Below are positions 37,752 to 47,208 of a stretch of 64,000 nt of DNA, piece after piece (the first letter of the stretch is position 1; each line of letters begins with the position of its first letter). The translations under genes and the position numbers were made by a program. The stretch spans positions 30,782 through 94,781 of the forward strand of contig NZ_NFZV01000018.1 of NCBI RefSeq assembly GCF_003399765.1, written 5' to 3'. A model generated the notes under the pieces. It was not told the origin of the DNA. It saw nothing but the letters and a program-made list of their open reading frames with translations, and did no database searches. Origin of the DNA: Alkalilimnicola ehrlichii. Its GTDB lineage: Bacteria; Pseudomonadota; Gammaproteobacteria; Nitrococcales; AK92.

Positions 37752-39017
37752 ATGTTCTCTAACGATATGAAAATCGCCTCGTTCGATCCCGAACTCGCGC
37801 AGGCTATGGCGGATGAGAATCGTCGTCAGGAAGACCACATCGAATTAATCGCCTCCGAGAACTATGCCAGCCCCCGGGTGTTGGAAGCGCAAGGCAGCGT
37901 GTTGACCAACAAATATGCCGAAGGCTATCCCGGCAAGCGTTATTACGGCGGTTGCGAATTCGTCGACATTGCCGAGCAACTGGCTATCGACCGGGCGAAA
38001 GAACTCTTCGGCGCGGATTACGCTAACGTGCAGCCGCATTCCGGCTCGCAGGCGAACGCCGCCGTTTACTTTGCGCTGCTACAGCCGGGCGACACCGTAC
38101 TGGGTATGAGCTTGGATCACGGCGGGCATTTAACCCACGGCGCCAAAGTTAATTTCTCCGGTAAGTTTTTTAACGCAGTGCAGTACGGCATCAAGGCCGA
38201 CACCGGCGAGATCGACTACGAGCAGGTCGAACAGCTGGCTAAAGAGCACAAGCCGAAGATGATTGTGGCCGGCTTCTCGGCGTATTCGAAAGTTGTCGAC
38301 TGGCAGCGTTTCCGCGAGATCGCCGACAGCGTCGGAGCTTACCTCATGGTCGACATGGCGCACGTGGCGGGGCTTGTCGCCGCCGGCGTATACCCGAACC
38401 CGACCCAGATTGCCGACGTCACCACCTCGACCACCCATAAAACCCTGCGCGGGCCTCGGGGCGGTATTATTCTCGCCAAGAGTAACCCCGAGATCGAGAA
38501 AAAACTCAACTCGCTGGTGTTCCCAGGCACCCAGGGCGGGCCGTTGATGCATGTTATCGCCGCTAAGGCCGTCGCATTCAAAGAAGCCTTGCAACCGGAG
38601 TTCAAGGAATACCAGCAGCAGGTTGTCGCCAACGCCCGCGCAATGGCATCCGTGATTATGGAGCGGGGTTACAGCGTCGTCTCCGGCGGTACCGACAACC
38701 ACCTGTTCCTGATCGATCTGATCGACAAGGGGCTGACGGGCAAAGCCGCCGATGCCGCGCTCGGCGCTGCCAACATCACGGTTAACAAAAACGCCGTGCC
38801 GAACGACCCGCAGTCGCCGTTCGTCACCAGCGGCTTGCGGCTTGGTACGCCGGCGATCACCAGCCGCGGTTTCAAAGAGGCCGAGGCGCGCGAGCTGGCC
38901 GGCTGGATCTGCGATGTGCTCGATAACATCGACTCGCAGGAGACCATCGAGAAGGTCAAAGGCCAGGTGCTGGAGATCTGCAAGCGTTTCCCGGTTTACG
39001 AGTGGAATCGCGCTTAA
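37752..39017 (+). CDS. glyA: Serine hydroxymethyltransferase
   Basis: This 421-residue PLP enzyme interconverts serine and glycine and supplies one-carbon units to folate. The start [19 protein letters not shown], the [20 protein letters not shown] block and [14 protein letters not shown] [11 protein letters not shown] with the Schiff-base lysine (in TTSTTHK) are all typical. It is followed by nrdR 36 bases downstream, a common gammaproteobacterial arrangement. It is intact. Confidence 0.97.
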   Translation: MFSNDMKIASFDPELAQAMADENRRQEDHIELIASENYASPRVLEAQGSVLTNKYAEGYPGKRYYGGCEFVDIAEQLAIDRAKELFGADYANVQPHSGSQANAAVYFALLQPGDTVLGMSLDHGGHLTHGAKVNFSGKFFNAVQYGIKADTGEIDYEQVEQLAKEHKPKMIVAGFSAYSKVVDWQRFREIADSVGAYLMVDMAHVAGLVAAGVYPNPTQIADVTTSTTHKTLRGPRGGIILAKSNPEIEKKLNSLVFPGTQGGPLMHVIAAKAVAFKEALQPEFKEYQQQVVANARAMASVIMERGYSVVSGGTDNHLFLIDLIDKGLTGKAADAALGAANITVNKNAVPNDPQSPFVTSGLRLGTPAITSRGFKEAEARELAGWICDVLDNIDSQETIEKVKGQVLEICKRFPVYEWNRA

Positions 39018-39053
39018 TTGGCGTTGACTAGATAAACGAGGAGTAACACCGCG

Positions 39054-39533
39054 ATGCGTTGTCCGTTTTGTCATGCACAGGACACGCGGGTGATCGACTC
39101 CCGCCTTGCCAGTGAAGGCGATCAAGTTCGCCGTAGGCGCGAGTGCGGCGCCTGCGGCGAACGGTTTACAACCTACGAAAACGCCGAGCTGATCATGCCG
39201 CGTCTTGTCAAAAGCGACGGGACGCGGGAGCCGTTCGACGAGCGTAAACTCCGGACCGGTATGTTACGGGCGTTAGAGAAACGTCCGGTCGCGACCGAGG
39301 CGGTCGAGGCCGCTATTAACCGGATTAAAAAACGTTTGCAGGCGAGCGGCGAGCGCGAAGTGCCATCGCGTCAGCTGGGCGAGTGGGTCATGGATGAATT
39401 GCGGGAGCTGGATCAGGTCGCCTATGTGCGGTTTGCTTCTGTTTATCGTAGCTTCGAAGATGTCAGTGCGTTCCGGGAAGTGATTGAAGGCTTAGAGAAG
39501 CCTAGCAACACGGATAAACCGGATAACGGCTAG
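39054..39533 (+). CDS. nrdR: Transcriptional repressor NrdR
   Basis: This regulator represses ribonucleotide reductase genes when dATP is bound. The zinc ribbon has C3, C6, C31 and C34; an ATP-cone domain follows ([20 protein letters not shown]). Length is 159 residues, normal for NrdR. It sits in the usual gammaproteobacterial order before ribD. Its stop codon lies inside the stem of a terminator. Confidence 0.97.
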   Translation: MRCPFCHAQDTRVIDSRLASEGDQVRRRRECGACGERFTTYENAELIMPRLVKSDGTREPFDERKLRTGMLRALEKRPVATEAVEAAINRIKKRLQASGEREVPSRQLGEWVMDELRELDQVAYVRFASVYRSFEDVSAFREVIEGLEKPSNTDKPDNG

Positions 39534-39563
39534 ACGGTCGCCTGTCCGACTAGCCGTTTTTCT
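39525..39563 (+). terminator. Intrinsic terminator after nrdR
   Basis: AACGGCTAG (39525-39533) pairs with CTAGCCGTT (39550-39558) and is followed by a T-rich tract (TTTTTCT). The nrdR stop TAG is inside the left arm, so ribD is probably read mainly from its own promoter or by read-through. Confidence 0.7.
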
Positions 39564-39585
39564 ATAACCGAACCGACGAGTCCTC

Positions 39586-40722
39586 ATGTCTGCGTTTTCC
39601 GCCGACGACCATCGTTACATGGCCCAGGCGCTGGCGCTTGCCGAGCGTGGCCGAATGACTACCCAGCCCAATCCGCGGGTGGGCTGCGTGATTGTGCGTG
39701 AAGGGAAGGTGGTCGGTAGCGGCTGGCACCGGATAGCCGGCGGAGCGCATGCCGAGGTTTATGCGCTCCGCGAGGCGGGCGCCGATGCGAAAGGTGCTAC
39801 CGCGTATGTTACCTTGGAGCCGTGTTCGCACCACGGTAGAACTCCCCCTTGTTGCGATGCATTGATCGAGGCCGGTGTCGGGCGTGTTGTCGCAGCAATG
39901 GAAGACCCTAACCCGCGGGTTGCAGGCAGCGGGCTGGAACGTCTACGCGCGGCCGGTATCGAAACCGCCGTCGGTTTGCTAAAAACCGAGGCGGAAGCGC
40001 TAAATGGGGGGTTTGCGAAAAGAATGCGGTCGGGGCAGCCGCGGGTTTTGCTCAAGCTCGCTACCAGTCTCGACGGGCGGACCGCCATGGCCAGCGGCGA
40101 GAGCAAGTGGATTACCAGCCCGGCCGCTCGCCGCGATGTGCACCGGTTGCGAGCCGAGGCCGGGGCAATGCTGACCGGGATCGGGACGGTACTGGCCGAC
40201 GACCCTTCGCTCACCGTGCGCGAATTTCCGCTACCGCCCCCGCGCGAGCAACAACCGCTACGGGTGGTTGTGGATAGCGATCTGCGGATGAGCCCGGAGG
40301 CCGCCATGCTGCGCTTGCCGGGGCAAACGCTGATTGTTTGCGGTAATGCCGACGAACCTCGTCGATTGGCTTTGCGCGAAGCCGGTGCCGAGGTCGTGGC
40401 CTTGCCTGACGATAGCGGTCGTGTCGACCTACGGCGATTGATGTCGCATTTGGCCGAGCGCGAGATCAACGATGTGATGGTCGAAGCCGGGCCCACGCTG
40501 GGCGGTGCGCTTGTGCAAGCGGGCCTGGTCGACGAGTTGGTGATTTATCAGGCGCTGCACCTGATGGGGCATGAGGGGCGTCCGCTGCTTGCCTTATCAG
40601 GGCTGACCTCGATGGCACAGCGCGTTCCGCTCGCGCTTATCGACGTGAAGCAAATCGGCCCGGACCTTCGCGTTCGGGTGCAATGTCCGGCGGCGCCGAC
40701 CGGTGCCGACGAGGAGGGTTGA
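39586..40722 (+). CDS. ribD: Bifunctional riboflavin biosynthesis deaminase/reductase
   Basis: The N-terminal deaminase has the cytidine-deaminase zinc site: HAE at residues 55-57 and PCSHHGRTPPCC with C80 and C89. The C-terminal RibD reductase domain (KLATSLDGRTAMASGESKWITS onward) uses NADPH. Together they carry out steps two and three of riboflavin synthesis. Length (378 residues) is normal. ribE begins 2 bases after its stop. Confidence 0.97.
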   Translation: MSAFSADDHRYMAQALALAERGRMTTQPNPRVGCVIVREGKVVGSGWHRIAGGAHAEVYALREAGADAKGATAYVTLEPCSHHGRTPPCCDALIEAGVGRVVAAMEDPNPRVAGSGLERLRAAGIETAVGLLKTEAEALNGGFAKRMRSGQPRVLLKLATSLDGRTAMASGESKWITSPAARRDVHRLRAEAGAMLTGIGTVLADDPSLTVREFPLPPPREQQPLRVVVDSDLRMSPEAAMLRLPGQTLIVCGNADEPRRLALREAGAEVVALPDDSGRVDLRRLMSHLAEREINDVMVEAGPTLGGALVQAGLVDELVIYQALHLMGHEGRPLLALSGLTSMAQRVPLALIDVKQIGPDLRVRVQCPAAPTGADEEG

Positions 40723-40724
40723 AG

Positions 40725-41390
40725 ATGTTTACCGGAATCGTTCAGGCGGTGGGCACATTGCGGCGGCGCGAGCCGCGCGGCGGCGACATACGGTTGGAGA
40801 TCGCAACCGGCGAATTGGATCTGACTCGCGCGGCGATCGGCGATAGCATCGCCGTGAACGGCGTTTGTTTGACCGCAGTGAGCCTGGAGTCGCAGGCGTT
40901 TGCCGCCGACGTTTCCGGCGAGACCCTAGCGCGTACCAGTTTGGGGAATCTCTCGGTTGGCGATCGTCTGAACCTGGAAACCGCGTTGACGCTTTCCACG
41001 CCGTTGGGCGGCCATTTGGTTAGCGGTCACGTCGATGGCTTAGGCGAGATCGTCGAGCGGAGTCCCGATGCACGTTCCGAACGGTTTCGATTACGCGCAC
41101 CGGATAGCCTGGCGCGCTATATTGCCGAAAAGGGGTCGATTTGCATTGATGGCGTGAGCCTGACGGTTAACCGCGTCGAGGGCGCCGAGTTCGAAATCAA
41201 CATCGTTCCGCATACCCTTGCCGCGACCACCATCGGAGAGTTCCGCCCCGGCCGCAAGGTTAATCTGGAAGTCGATCTCGTTGCACGCTATCTGGAACGC
41301 CTGCTCTTGGGCGAGCGGGCTGCGGAGCCTGCCGGCGGCGGGCTAACTCGCGAATTTCTCGAACAAAACGGATTCGGTGCTCGGCGCTGA
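40725..41390 (+). CDS. ribE: Riboflavin synthase, alpha subunit
   Basis: This enzyme dismutates two 6,7-dimethyl-8-ribityllumazines to riboflavin. It has two tandem lumazine-binding repeats: MFTGIVQAVGTL with GDSIAVNGVCLTA, then a second copy with KGSICIDGVSLTVN. Length is 221 residues. GAGGAGGG overlapping the end of ribD is the ribosome-binding site. It is read with ribD as one transcript. Confidence 0.96.
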   Translation: MFTGIVQAVGTLRRREPRGGDIRLEIATGELDLTRAAIGDSIAVNGVCLTAVSLESQAFAADVSGETLARTSLGNLSVGDRLNLETALTLSTPLGGHLVSGHVDGLGEIVERSPDARSERFRLRAPDSLARYIAEKGSICIDGVSLTVNRVEGAEFEINIVPHTLAATTIGEFRPGRKVNLEVDLVARYLERLLLGERAAEPAGGGLTREFLEQNGFGARR

Positions 41391-41466
41391 CGTGCCGCTC
41401 ACCATCCGGCAGCGGAAACCGGTACACTTCGCCGGTCAATGATTATGGACGTTGGAGTCCCGCAGT

Positions 41467-42591
41467 ATGCCTCTTAATACGATTGAAGAAATTATCGAAG
41501 ATCTGCGCCAGGGCAAAATGGTCGTCATCATGGACGACGAGGATCGCGAGAACGAAGGCGATCTAGTGATGGCCGCCAGTATGATTAGGCCGGACGACAT
41601 CAACTTCATGGCGCGCTACGGGCGTGGGCTGATTTGCCTGACCTTAACCAAGGAGCGCAGCGAGCGCCTGCGCTTGCCGCTGATGGTGAACGACACCGAC
41701 CGCAAACAGTCGACCAACTTTACGGTGTCCATCGAAGCCGCACAGGGCGTGACGACCGGGATCTCCGCCGCCGATCGCGCACGTACCGTGCAGGTGGCCG
41801 TCGCACCGAATGCCGGGCCGGAAGATCTAACCCAACCGGGGCACATTTTCCCGTTGATTGCACAGCCCGGCGGCGTGCTGACCCGCGCCGGCCATACCGA
41901 AGCCGGCTGCGATTTGGCGCGTTTGGCAGGGTTTGAGCCGTCCTCCGTGATCGTCGAAATCCTCAACGAAGACGGAACCATGGCGCGCCGCGACGATCTC
42001 ATCGAGTTCGCTCGCGAGCATAACCTGAAAATCGGCACCGTGGCCGATCTGATCGCCTACCGGATTCGTAACGAGCGAACGGTCGAGCGGGTCGCCGAGT
42101 GCGAACTGCCGACCGAGTTCGGTCATTTCCACATGTACGCATACCAAGACAACGTCGATAATGCCGTGCATTTCGCGCTGGTGCGCGGCAAAGTCTCGCC
42201 CGACGAGCCTGCTTTAGTGCGGGTTCATATCCAGAATACCCTCTCGGACGTTTTCGCCAGTGTCGGGCCGCAATGCGGTTGGCCTTTGCGCGCCGCCATG
42301 AAACAGGTGGCGGACGCCGACGAAGGTATTGTGGTCGTGCTGCGTAAGCAGGACGACGTCAACGACACATTAGCTAGAATGCGGGCCTACCAGTTTCAGG
42401 CCGGTCATGGCGATAAGGTCGATATGCAGGCGCAGCAAAGCAGCGACCTACGCACCTACGGCCTGGGAGCGCAGATTCTATCCGATCTCGGGGTACGCCA
42501 GATGCGCGTACTAAGTTTGCCGAAACGGATGCATGCCTTGTCCGGTTTCGGCATGGAAGTCGTCGAATACGTCGACCCGGACAAAAGCTGA
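41467..42591 (+). CDS. ribB: 3,4-dihydroxy-2-butanone 4-phosphate synthase with degenerate GTP cyclohydrolase II domain
   Basis: The N-terminal half (to about residue 200) is a complete RibB with [19 protein letters not shown] and [33 protein letters not shown] catalytic motifs. The C-terminal half keeps the RibA fold, but two of the three zinc cysteines are lost: the HSECLTGD...CDC site of active enzymes reads HIQNTLSD...PQC here. The domain should be inactive, as in gammaproteobacterial RibBX proteins; a separate ribA is then needed. It follows ribE by 76 bases. Confidence 0.9.
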   Translation: MPLNTIEEIIEDLRQGKMVVIMDDEDRENEGDLVMAASMIRPDDINFMARYGRGLICLTLTKERSERLRLPLMVNDTDRKQSTNFTVSIEAAQGVTTGISAADRARTVQVAVAPNAGPEDLTQPGHIFPLIAQPGGVLTRAGHTEAGCDLARLAGFEPSSVIVEILNEDGTMARRDDLIEFAREHNLKIGTVADLIAYRIRNERTVERVAECELPTEFGHFHMYAYQDNVDNAVHFALVRGKVSPDEPALVRVHIQNTLSDVFASVGPQCGWPLRAAMKQVADADEGIVVVLRKQDDVNDTLARMRAYQFQAGHGDKVDMQAQQSSDLRTYGLGAQILSDLGVRQMRVLSLPKRMHALSGFGMEVVEYVDPDKS

Positions 42592-42675
42592 GGCCGGCCC
42601 AGATAGTCTTCGTCAACTAAGAAAGCCCGGGAATGTAAACGGCATTTTCGGCTTCCCTGCAACGGAAGAGTTTAA

Positions 42676-43140
42676 ATGAAAACGTTTGAAGGTGATTTCA
42701 CCAGCGGTCAAGGCCGATACAGCATTGTCGTCGGACGCTTTAACAGCTTCGTCGTTGAAAGCCTGTTGGAGGGCGCGCTCGATACCCTGCGTCGTCATGG
42801 TGTGGCCGACGAACAGATCGAGGTGGTGCGTTGTCCCGGTGCGTTCGAGATCCCGCTTGTCGTTAACCGCTTAGCGGCGAGCAAGCGCTACGATGCGATC
42901 ATCGCGTTAGGGGCCGTCATCCGTGGGGGAACGCCTCACTTCGACTACGTCGCCGGCGAGTGCACTAAAGGTATTGCGCAAGCGATGATGACTCATGACG
43001 TGCCCGTGGCCTTTGGCGTGCTTACCGTCGACACCATTGAACAAGCCATCGAGCGGGCCGGAACCAAAGCGGGTAACAAGGGAGCCGAAGCGGCTCTTTC
43101 GGCCGTAGAGATGGTGAGCTTGTTGCGGAAACTCGACTAA
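42676..43140 (+). CDS. ribH: 6,7-dimethyl-8-ribityllumazine synthase
   Basis: This enzyme condenses the RibB and RibD products. The [21 protein letters not shown]-terminus, [11 protein letters not shown] and [19 protein letters not shown] motifs (with the catalytic His in PHFDY) are conserved. 154 residues, normal. AGGAG-like GGAAGAG precedes the ATG. Its stop overlaps the nusB start by one base. Confidence 0.96.
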   Translation: MKTFEGDFTSGQGRYSIVVGRFNSFVVESLLEGALDTLRRHGVADEQIEVVRCPGAFEIPLVVNRLAASKRYDAIIALGAVIRGGTPHFDYVAGECTKGIAQAMMTHDVPVAFGVLTVDTIEQAIERAGTKAGNKGAEAALSAVEMVSLLRKLD

Positions 43141-43598
43141 TGGCGGCACCCAAGGACAAGCGCAACGAAGCTTTGCGACAACGCACACGCGCCCGGCGCC
43201 GTGCGTTGCAGGCCTTGTATCAATGGCAGATGGCGGGGCAGGATCTGTCCGCTATCGAAGCGCAGTTCAACGACGAGATGGACATGGGGCAGGTCGACGT
43301 CGAGCTGTTTAAGCAGTTGTTGCACGGCGTACCGACTCAGCTCAACCTTATCGACGAGCAGCTGAGTCCGTTCCTCGATCGGCCTATTAACGAGCTTGAC
43401 CCGATCGAACGCGCCGTTTTGCGTATGGGGACTTACGAGCTCAACGAGCGTTTGGAAGTTCCGCTGCGGGTCGTCATCAACGAAGCGGTAGAGTTGGCAA
43501 AGCAATTCGGCGCCGAACAGAGTCATCGTTACGTTAATGGTGTGCTCGATAAAGTCGCGCGTCAGAATCCATTCCGTGCCGCTGAGCTTAAGAAGTGA
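43140..43598 (+). CDS. nusB: Transcription antitermination factor NusB
   Basis: This RNA-binding factor of rRNA transcription complexes has 152 residues. The N-terminal ARRRALQALYQWQMAGQD and VINEAVELAKQFGAEQSHRYVNGVLDKVAR C-terminal blocks are conserved. It overlaps ribH by a base (TAATG), so they are translationally coupled. It lies in the standard ribH-nusB-thiL order, though one gene separates it from thiL here. Confidence 0.96.
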   Translation: MAAPKDKRNEALRQRTRARRRALQALYQWQMAGQDLSAIEAQFNDEMDMGQVDVELFKQLLHGVPTQLNLIDEQLSPFLDRPINELDPIERAVLRMGTYELNERLEVPLRVVINEAVELAKQFGAEQSHRYVNGVLDKVARQNPFRAAELKK

Positions 43599-43604
43599 GA
43601 TCAT

Positions 43605-43630
43605 GCAGCCGCGCGCGACGCGGCTGCTTT
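43605..43630 (+). terminator. Hairpin after nusB
   Basis: GCAGCCGCG pairs with CGCGGCTGC around a 5-base loop and is followed by TTT. The short T-run suggests partial termination before the DUF2889 and thiL genes. Confidence 0.5.
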
Positions 43631-43651
43631 GCAATCATGGCGAGGTGATGT

Positions 43652-44197
43652 ATGCCCTTGTCGCCGGCAGCTCCCCGCGAGCCGATACACACGCGCGACA
43701 TTCAGGTGAAGGGATATCGCCGCCAGGATGGACTCTGGGATATCGAAGCGTATTTAACGGACCGCAAGAGCTACGAGCATGGTAATCGGTGGCGCGGCAC
43801 CTTGGCGGTGGGCGAGCCCGTACACGACATGGCGATGCGCGTTACCATCGACGACAACTACCAAATACACGCCGTCGAAGCGACGCTTGACGCCCACCCG
43901 TTTCCCAGCTGTCCGCACGCTGCGGCGAGCTTTTCCGGCTTGGTCGGTTTGCGAATCGGCCCCGGTTGGCTACGGCAGGCACGGCGCTTCGTCGGCGGAG
44001 CGCTCGGCTGTACTCACCTGGTGGAGCTATTAGGGCCTATTGGTACCGCTGCGTTTCAAACGCTCGCACCGTTAAAGGAAAGCGAGCCCGAAGGCAGGCA
44101 GGCGCTTGTCGACCGGGTGGTCGGCTCCTGCCACGGATTACGTGCGGACGGGGAAGCGGTACGCGAATTGTATCCAGAGGCTTATCGAGGGAGCTGA
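43652..44197 (+). CDS. DUF2889 protein
   Basis: This 181-residue protein of the uncharacterised DUF2889 family has conserved REPIHTRDIQVKGYRRQDGLWDIEAYLTDRKSY and CPHAAASFSGLVGLRIGPGW. It is inserted between nusB and thiL, which are usually neighbours. GAGGTGATGT provides the ribosome-binding site. Its stop overlaps the thiL ribosome-binding region; the genes are 1 base apart, so coupling is likely. Function unknown. Confidence 0.8.
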   Translation: MPLSPAAPREPIHTRDIQVKGYRRQDGLWDIEAYLTDRKSYEHGNRWRGTLAVGEPVHDMAMRVTIDDNYQIHAVEATLDAHPFPSCPHAAASFSGLVGLRIGPGWLRQARRFVGGALGCTHLVELLGPIGTAAFQTLAPLKESEPEGRQALVDRVVGSCHGLRADGEAVRELYPEAYRGS

Positions 44198-44198
44198 T

Positions 44199-45175
44199 GT
44201 GGCGGGGGCGGAGTTCGAGCTGATCGAGCGTTTCTTTTCAGCGCAGGGGGCGATGCGCGACGACGTGCTGTTGGGCGTCGGCGATGACGCGGCCTTATTG
44301 GACGTCGGGACGACAGAAGCCTTAGTACTTTGCACCGACACCTTGGTCGGCGATGTGCATTTCCCGGCCGATGCGCCGGCCAGCAGCGTCGGCCATAAAG
44401 CGCTTGCCGTCAATTTAAGCGACATCGCCGCGATGGGCGCGCGTCCGGCCTGGGCGTTGCTGTCGCTCACCTTGCCGGACCCGATGACGGATTGGGTGGC
44501 CGATTTCAGCACCGGTTTAAGTGTGTTGGCCGAGCGCTTCGGGGTCGCGCTGGTGGGCGGCGATACGTGCCAAGGGCCGCTTAGCATCACGGTGCAAGTG
44601 GCAGGCTGGGTGAAGCCGGAGCAGGCACTACGACGGGACGGCGCCCGGTGCGGCGACGACGTCTATATCAGCGGCAATCTGGGCGATGCGGCCGCCGGAT
44701 TGCAATGTTGGCGCGCGGCAGCCGAAACCGAGCCCGATGCAGATGCCTTGCAGTTGATCGAGCGCTTGCACCGCCCGCAGCCGCGGGTTGCCTTAGGGCA
44801 GGCATTATGCGGTATCGCCGGCGCGGCGGTGGATATCTCCGACGGCTTGTGCGCCGACCTTGGGCATATTCTAACGCGTAGCCGGGTCGGCGCGCCTTGG
44901 AGGTTGCGGCCTTGCCTTTGTCTTCCGCTTTACGGGCAACGTCCTCGGAAACCGAACGCCTGCATTATGCGCTTAACGGCGGCGACGATTACGAACTGTG
45001 CTTTACCGCTCCGCCGGATGCGGCAGCTCGGATTGCCGCGATCGGCGCAGAATTACAGGTGCCGGTCACGCGGATCGGTCGTATAGAGGCGGAGCCCGGC
45101 TTACGACTCGAATTGGCGGAAGGCGCCATCGAAGTCGCGCAGGCCGGCTACCAGCATTTCGGAGAAGATGTGTGA
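44199..45175 (+). CDS. thiL: Thiamine-monophosphate kinase (frameshifted)
   Basis: ThiL phosphorylates thiamine monophosphate to the diphosphate cofactor. The start is GTG 44199 with GGGAG 5 bases before it. VGDDAALLDVG, VGDVHF, NLSDIAAMGARPAW and VDISDGLCADLGHIL are the ATP/substrate motifs. One missing base near 44890-44900 shifts the last third of the protein out of frame (GA joined to LEVAALPLSSAL). The enzyme is needed for thiamine diphosphate, so the break is more likely a sequence error than real. Restored length is about 325 residues. Confidence 0.9.
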
Positions 45176-45648
45176 AAGTCAGTACCGCCAGCTTTAAACT
45201 GCGCAATCCCGTTCATTTTCTCGCCTTAGGGTTCGGCTCCGGTTTGGCCCCCAAAGCCCCGGGTACCTTCGGAACCCTGGCTGGGATTCCGATCTTTCTC
45301 GTCCTGGCGCAGTTTTCCTTGCCGGTGTATCTTGCGGTAACGGCGCTATTCTTCGTCGTCGGCATTGCCATTTGCGGGGTGGCGGCGCGCGATGCAGGGG
45401 TGCATGATCATCCCGCCATCGTATGGGACGAAGTGGTCGGTTTTCTCATTACGATGATCGCCGTGCCGGCTGGCTGGGGTTGGGTGATACTAGGTTTTTG
45501 CTTGTTTCGTTTATTCGATATCCTCAAGCCATGGCCGATTCGCTTGCTGGATCGCTACGTCGGCGGCGGCTTCGGCATCATGATCGACGACGTATTGGCC
45601 GGCATTTTCGCGTTAGCCGTCCTGCAGCTGTTGTTGTACTGGCTATAG
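45172..45648 (+). CDS. pgpA: Phosphatidylglycerophosphatase A
   Basis: This 158-residue inner-membrane phosphatase makes phosphatidylglycerol from PGP. GFGSGLAPKAPGTFGTL and DEVVGFLITMIAVP are the family active-site blocks with conserved acidic residues. The GTG start overlaps the thiL stop by 4 bases (GTGA). This is the usual thiL-pgpA pair. Confidence 0.95.
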   Translation: MKVSTASFKLRNPVHFLALGFGSGLAPKAPGTFGTLAGIPIFLVLAQFSLPVYLAVTALFFVVGIAICGVAARDAGVHDHPAIVWDEVVGFLITMIAVPAGWGWVILGFCLFRLFDILKPWPIRLLDRYVGGGFGIMIDDVLAGIFALAVLQLLLYWL

Positions 45649-45682
45649 CGGGAGCACTCCGCCGCTTTCGCGGGACGCTCGG

Positions 45683-45976
45683 TTATTGCCGCATGTGCTG
45701 GCTATTGGCGACTTCGTCATAGCCATTGTTCATATACGCCGCCCAATATTGCGCTTCGGTTTTATCGGGGTGGCGCTCGGCGATCAGTTCGGCTTTCTGC
45801 GCCAGCGTATGGAGCGCATGCGCTTTTTCTTCGCTGCTGGCGGGGGCGCTGACCACGGCTTGCCATTCGCTTTGGAGGCGGGCGAGATCCTGCTCCAGTT
45901 GTTCCTCCGCCGCCAGGCCGGCAAGCATACTAAAGCCGAAGAGCGCAACGAAGAACTTGGTTAGCCATTTTTGCAT
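45683..45976 (-). CDS. Small periplasmic hypothetical protein
   Basis: The 97-residue product has a signal peptide (MQKWLTKFFVALFGFSMLAGLA) and a mostly helical mature region rich in Glu, Gln and Ala. HPDKTEAQYWAAYMNNGYDEVANSQHMRQ has a TPR-like look but is too short for a repeat. No family is recognised. It is convergent with pgpA. Confidence 0.55.
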   Translation of the reverse strand: MQKWLTKFFVALFGFSMLAGLAAEEQLEQDLARLQSEWQAVVSAPASSEEKAHALHTLAQKAELIAERHPDKTEAQYWAAYMNNGYDEVANSQHMRQ

Positions 45977-46168
45977 AAGGTCTTACCTCTGGTTTCCTGA
46001 AGGAAACGCCAAATACGTTCCCAGAACCTCTGCGAAGCCTTATTCAAAAGCAGGGACAAGGCGAAAATTCCGAGGAACGATTATTAAATTGTGACCGTCG
46101 GCACAAAAAATGGTTCCCACTGCCATAGCAGATCGACGGGACATTAGAAGTCTGTGAGGAGTATGCGG

Positions 46169-47044
46169 ATGAAGGCGAAGTTAGGCGCTTGGGTTTTAGT
46201 AGCATTGCTCGCGCTGGCCTTGATTTATTGGGCGGCGCAAAGTGTGATGGAGCGCCGCTTCGAGCGCGAAGTCCAAGCTTTTGTGGCCGATTTGCCGCCG
46301 GAGTGGCAGGTTGAATACGAGGATGTCAGCGTCAGTTTATGGCGCCGCGACGCCACTATCCATCGGCTGCACGTCCGCGCGCTGTCGCAGCCGGTCTTTA
46401 CCGCCGAGCGGCTGGACTTTGTTAGCTTTGACCGCCGCAATACGCCGCCGCGCTACCTACATGCCCGTCTGCTAGGCGTTGAGCAGGATCTTTCCGAGCT
46501 GCACAACGAGCAGGCCGAGCTATTGCAAAGCTTAGGTTACGACCGCCTGCTCGGCGATTACGAATTCGAATACCGATATCGCGAAGACGAGCAGCGGCTA
46601 GACATCCGCGAGCTGAGCGCGCATTTGCGAGATATCGGCCGCATGAGCGCGAGCCTGCGCTTGGACGGCGTCGATTTGACCGATCTGGTCCTGATGCCGC
46701 AGGAGCAAATGTTCTTCGTCAGTATCGTCGATTTCTCGCTGAGCTATCGGGACGAGTCTTTCCTATCGAAAGTGATCGCACAAGTCGCCACGGAGCAGGG
46801 TTTGTCCGAAGAAGCGGTTATCCAAGGTTTCCTGCTGCGTTTAGATGCAGAGTTCGGCCACCCAGACGAGCCCTTCTACCAAGAGTTCCAGGCGCAGTTA
46901 GGTGCGTTTTTGCAAGAGCCCAACACCCTCACGCTACGTGCCCAGCCGGAGCAGCCGGTTTCTGTCATAGATGCGGTGGCCTACGGCATGGTGCGGCCCG
47001 GCGAACTGCCGCAATTGCTCAATCTCAGTATCGAGGCTGATTGA
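46169..47044 (+). CDS. Hypothetical membrane-anchored protein (DUF945-like)
   Basis: The 291-residue product has an N-terminal hydrophobic anchor (LGAWVLVALLALALIYWAAQ) followed by a periplasmic soluble region. The second of two close ATGs is used, because AGGAG lies 7 bases before it. The soluble part resembles YdgA/DUF945-like proteins in layout (long beta-rich region, IHRLHVRALSQPVFTAERLDFV), but no family is assigned with certainty. It stands between pgpA and the zinc locus and has no known partner. Confidence 0.55.
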   Translation: MKAKLGAWVLVALLALALIYWAAQSVMERRFEREVQAFVADLPPEWQVEYEDVSVSLWRRDATIHRLHVRALSQPVFTAERLDFVSFDRRNTPPRYLHARLLGVEQDLSELHNEQAELLQSLGYDRLLGDYEFEYRYREDEQRLDIRELSAHLRDIGRMSASLRLDGVDLTDLVLMPQEQMFFVSIVDFSLSYRDESFLSKVIAQVATEQGLSEEAVIQGFLLRLDAEFGHPDEPFYQEFQAQLGAFLQEPNTLTLRAQPEQPVSVIDAVAYGMVRPGELPQLLNLSIEAD

Positions 47045-47098
47045 CGCCGGGCGGCGTACGCGGGAACGAGAAAAGCCGCTGCGTTAAAACGTTAATAA

Positions 47099-47111
47099 GT
47101 TATGTAATAAC
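47099..47111. promoter_or_regulatory. Zur box
   Basis: GTTATGTAATAAC is a palindrome fitting the gammaproteobacterial Zur consensus (GTTATnnnATAAC). It lies 98 bases before the histidine-rich outer-membrane gene at the head of the zinc-uptake locus. A second, weaker palindrome (TGTAACGTTATA) is at 47120-47131. Confidence 0.7.
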
Positions 47112-47208
47112 ATTGCGAATGTAACGTTATATGGTAGCATCTTCCTCCTGTTCGGCAGGGTGCGGCCGGCGCGTGTCGTGCCGGCCCCATGATCATCAGG
47201 GGGTTATT

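Noticed and set aside
38130..39125. A 331-codon frame antisense to glyA
   Set aside because: It is a GC-driven shadow; the plus strand encodes a complete, conserved glyA and nrdR start.
41391..41466. FMN riboswitch before ribB
   Set aside because: The gap is only 76 bases and lacks the conserved FMN element; ribB seems to be read with ribDE.
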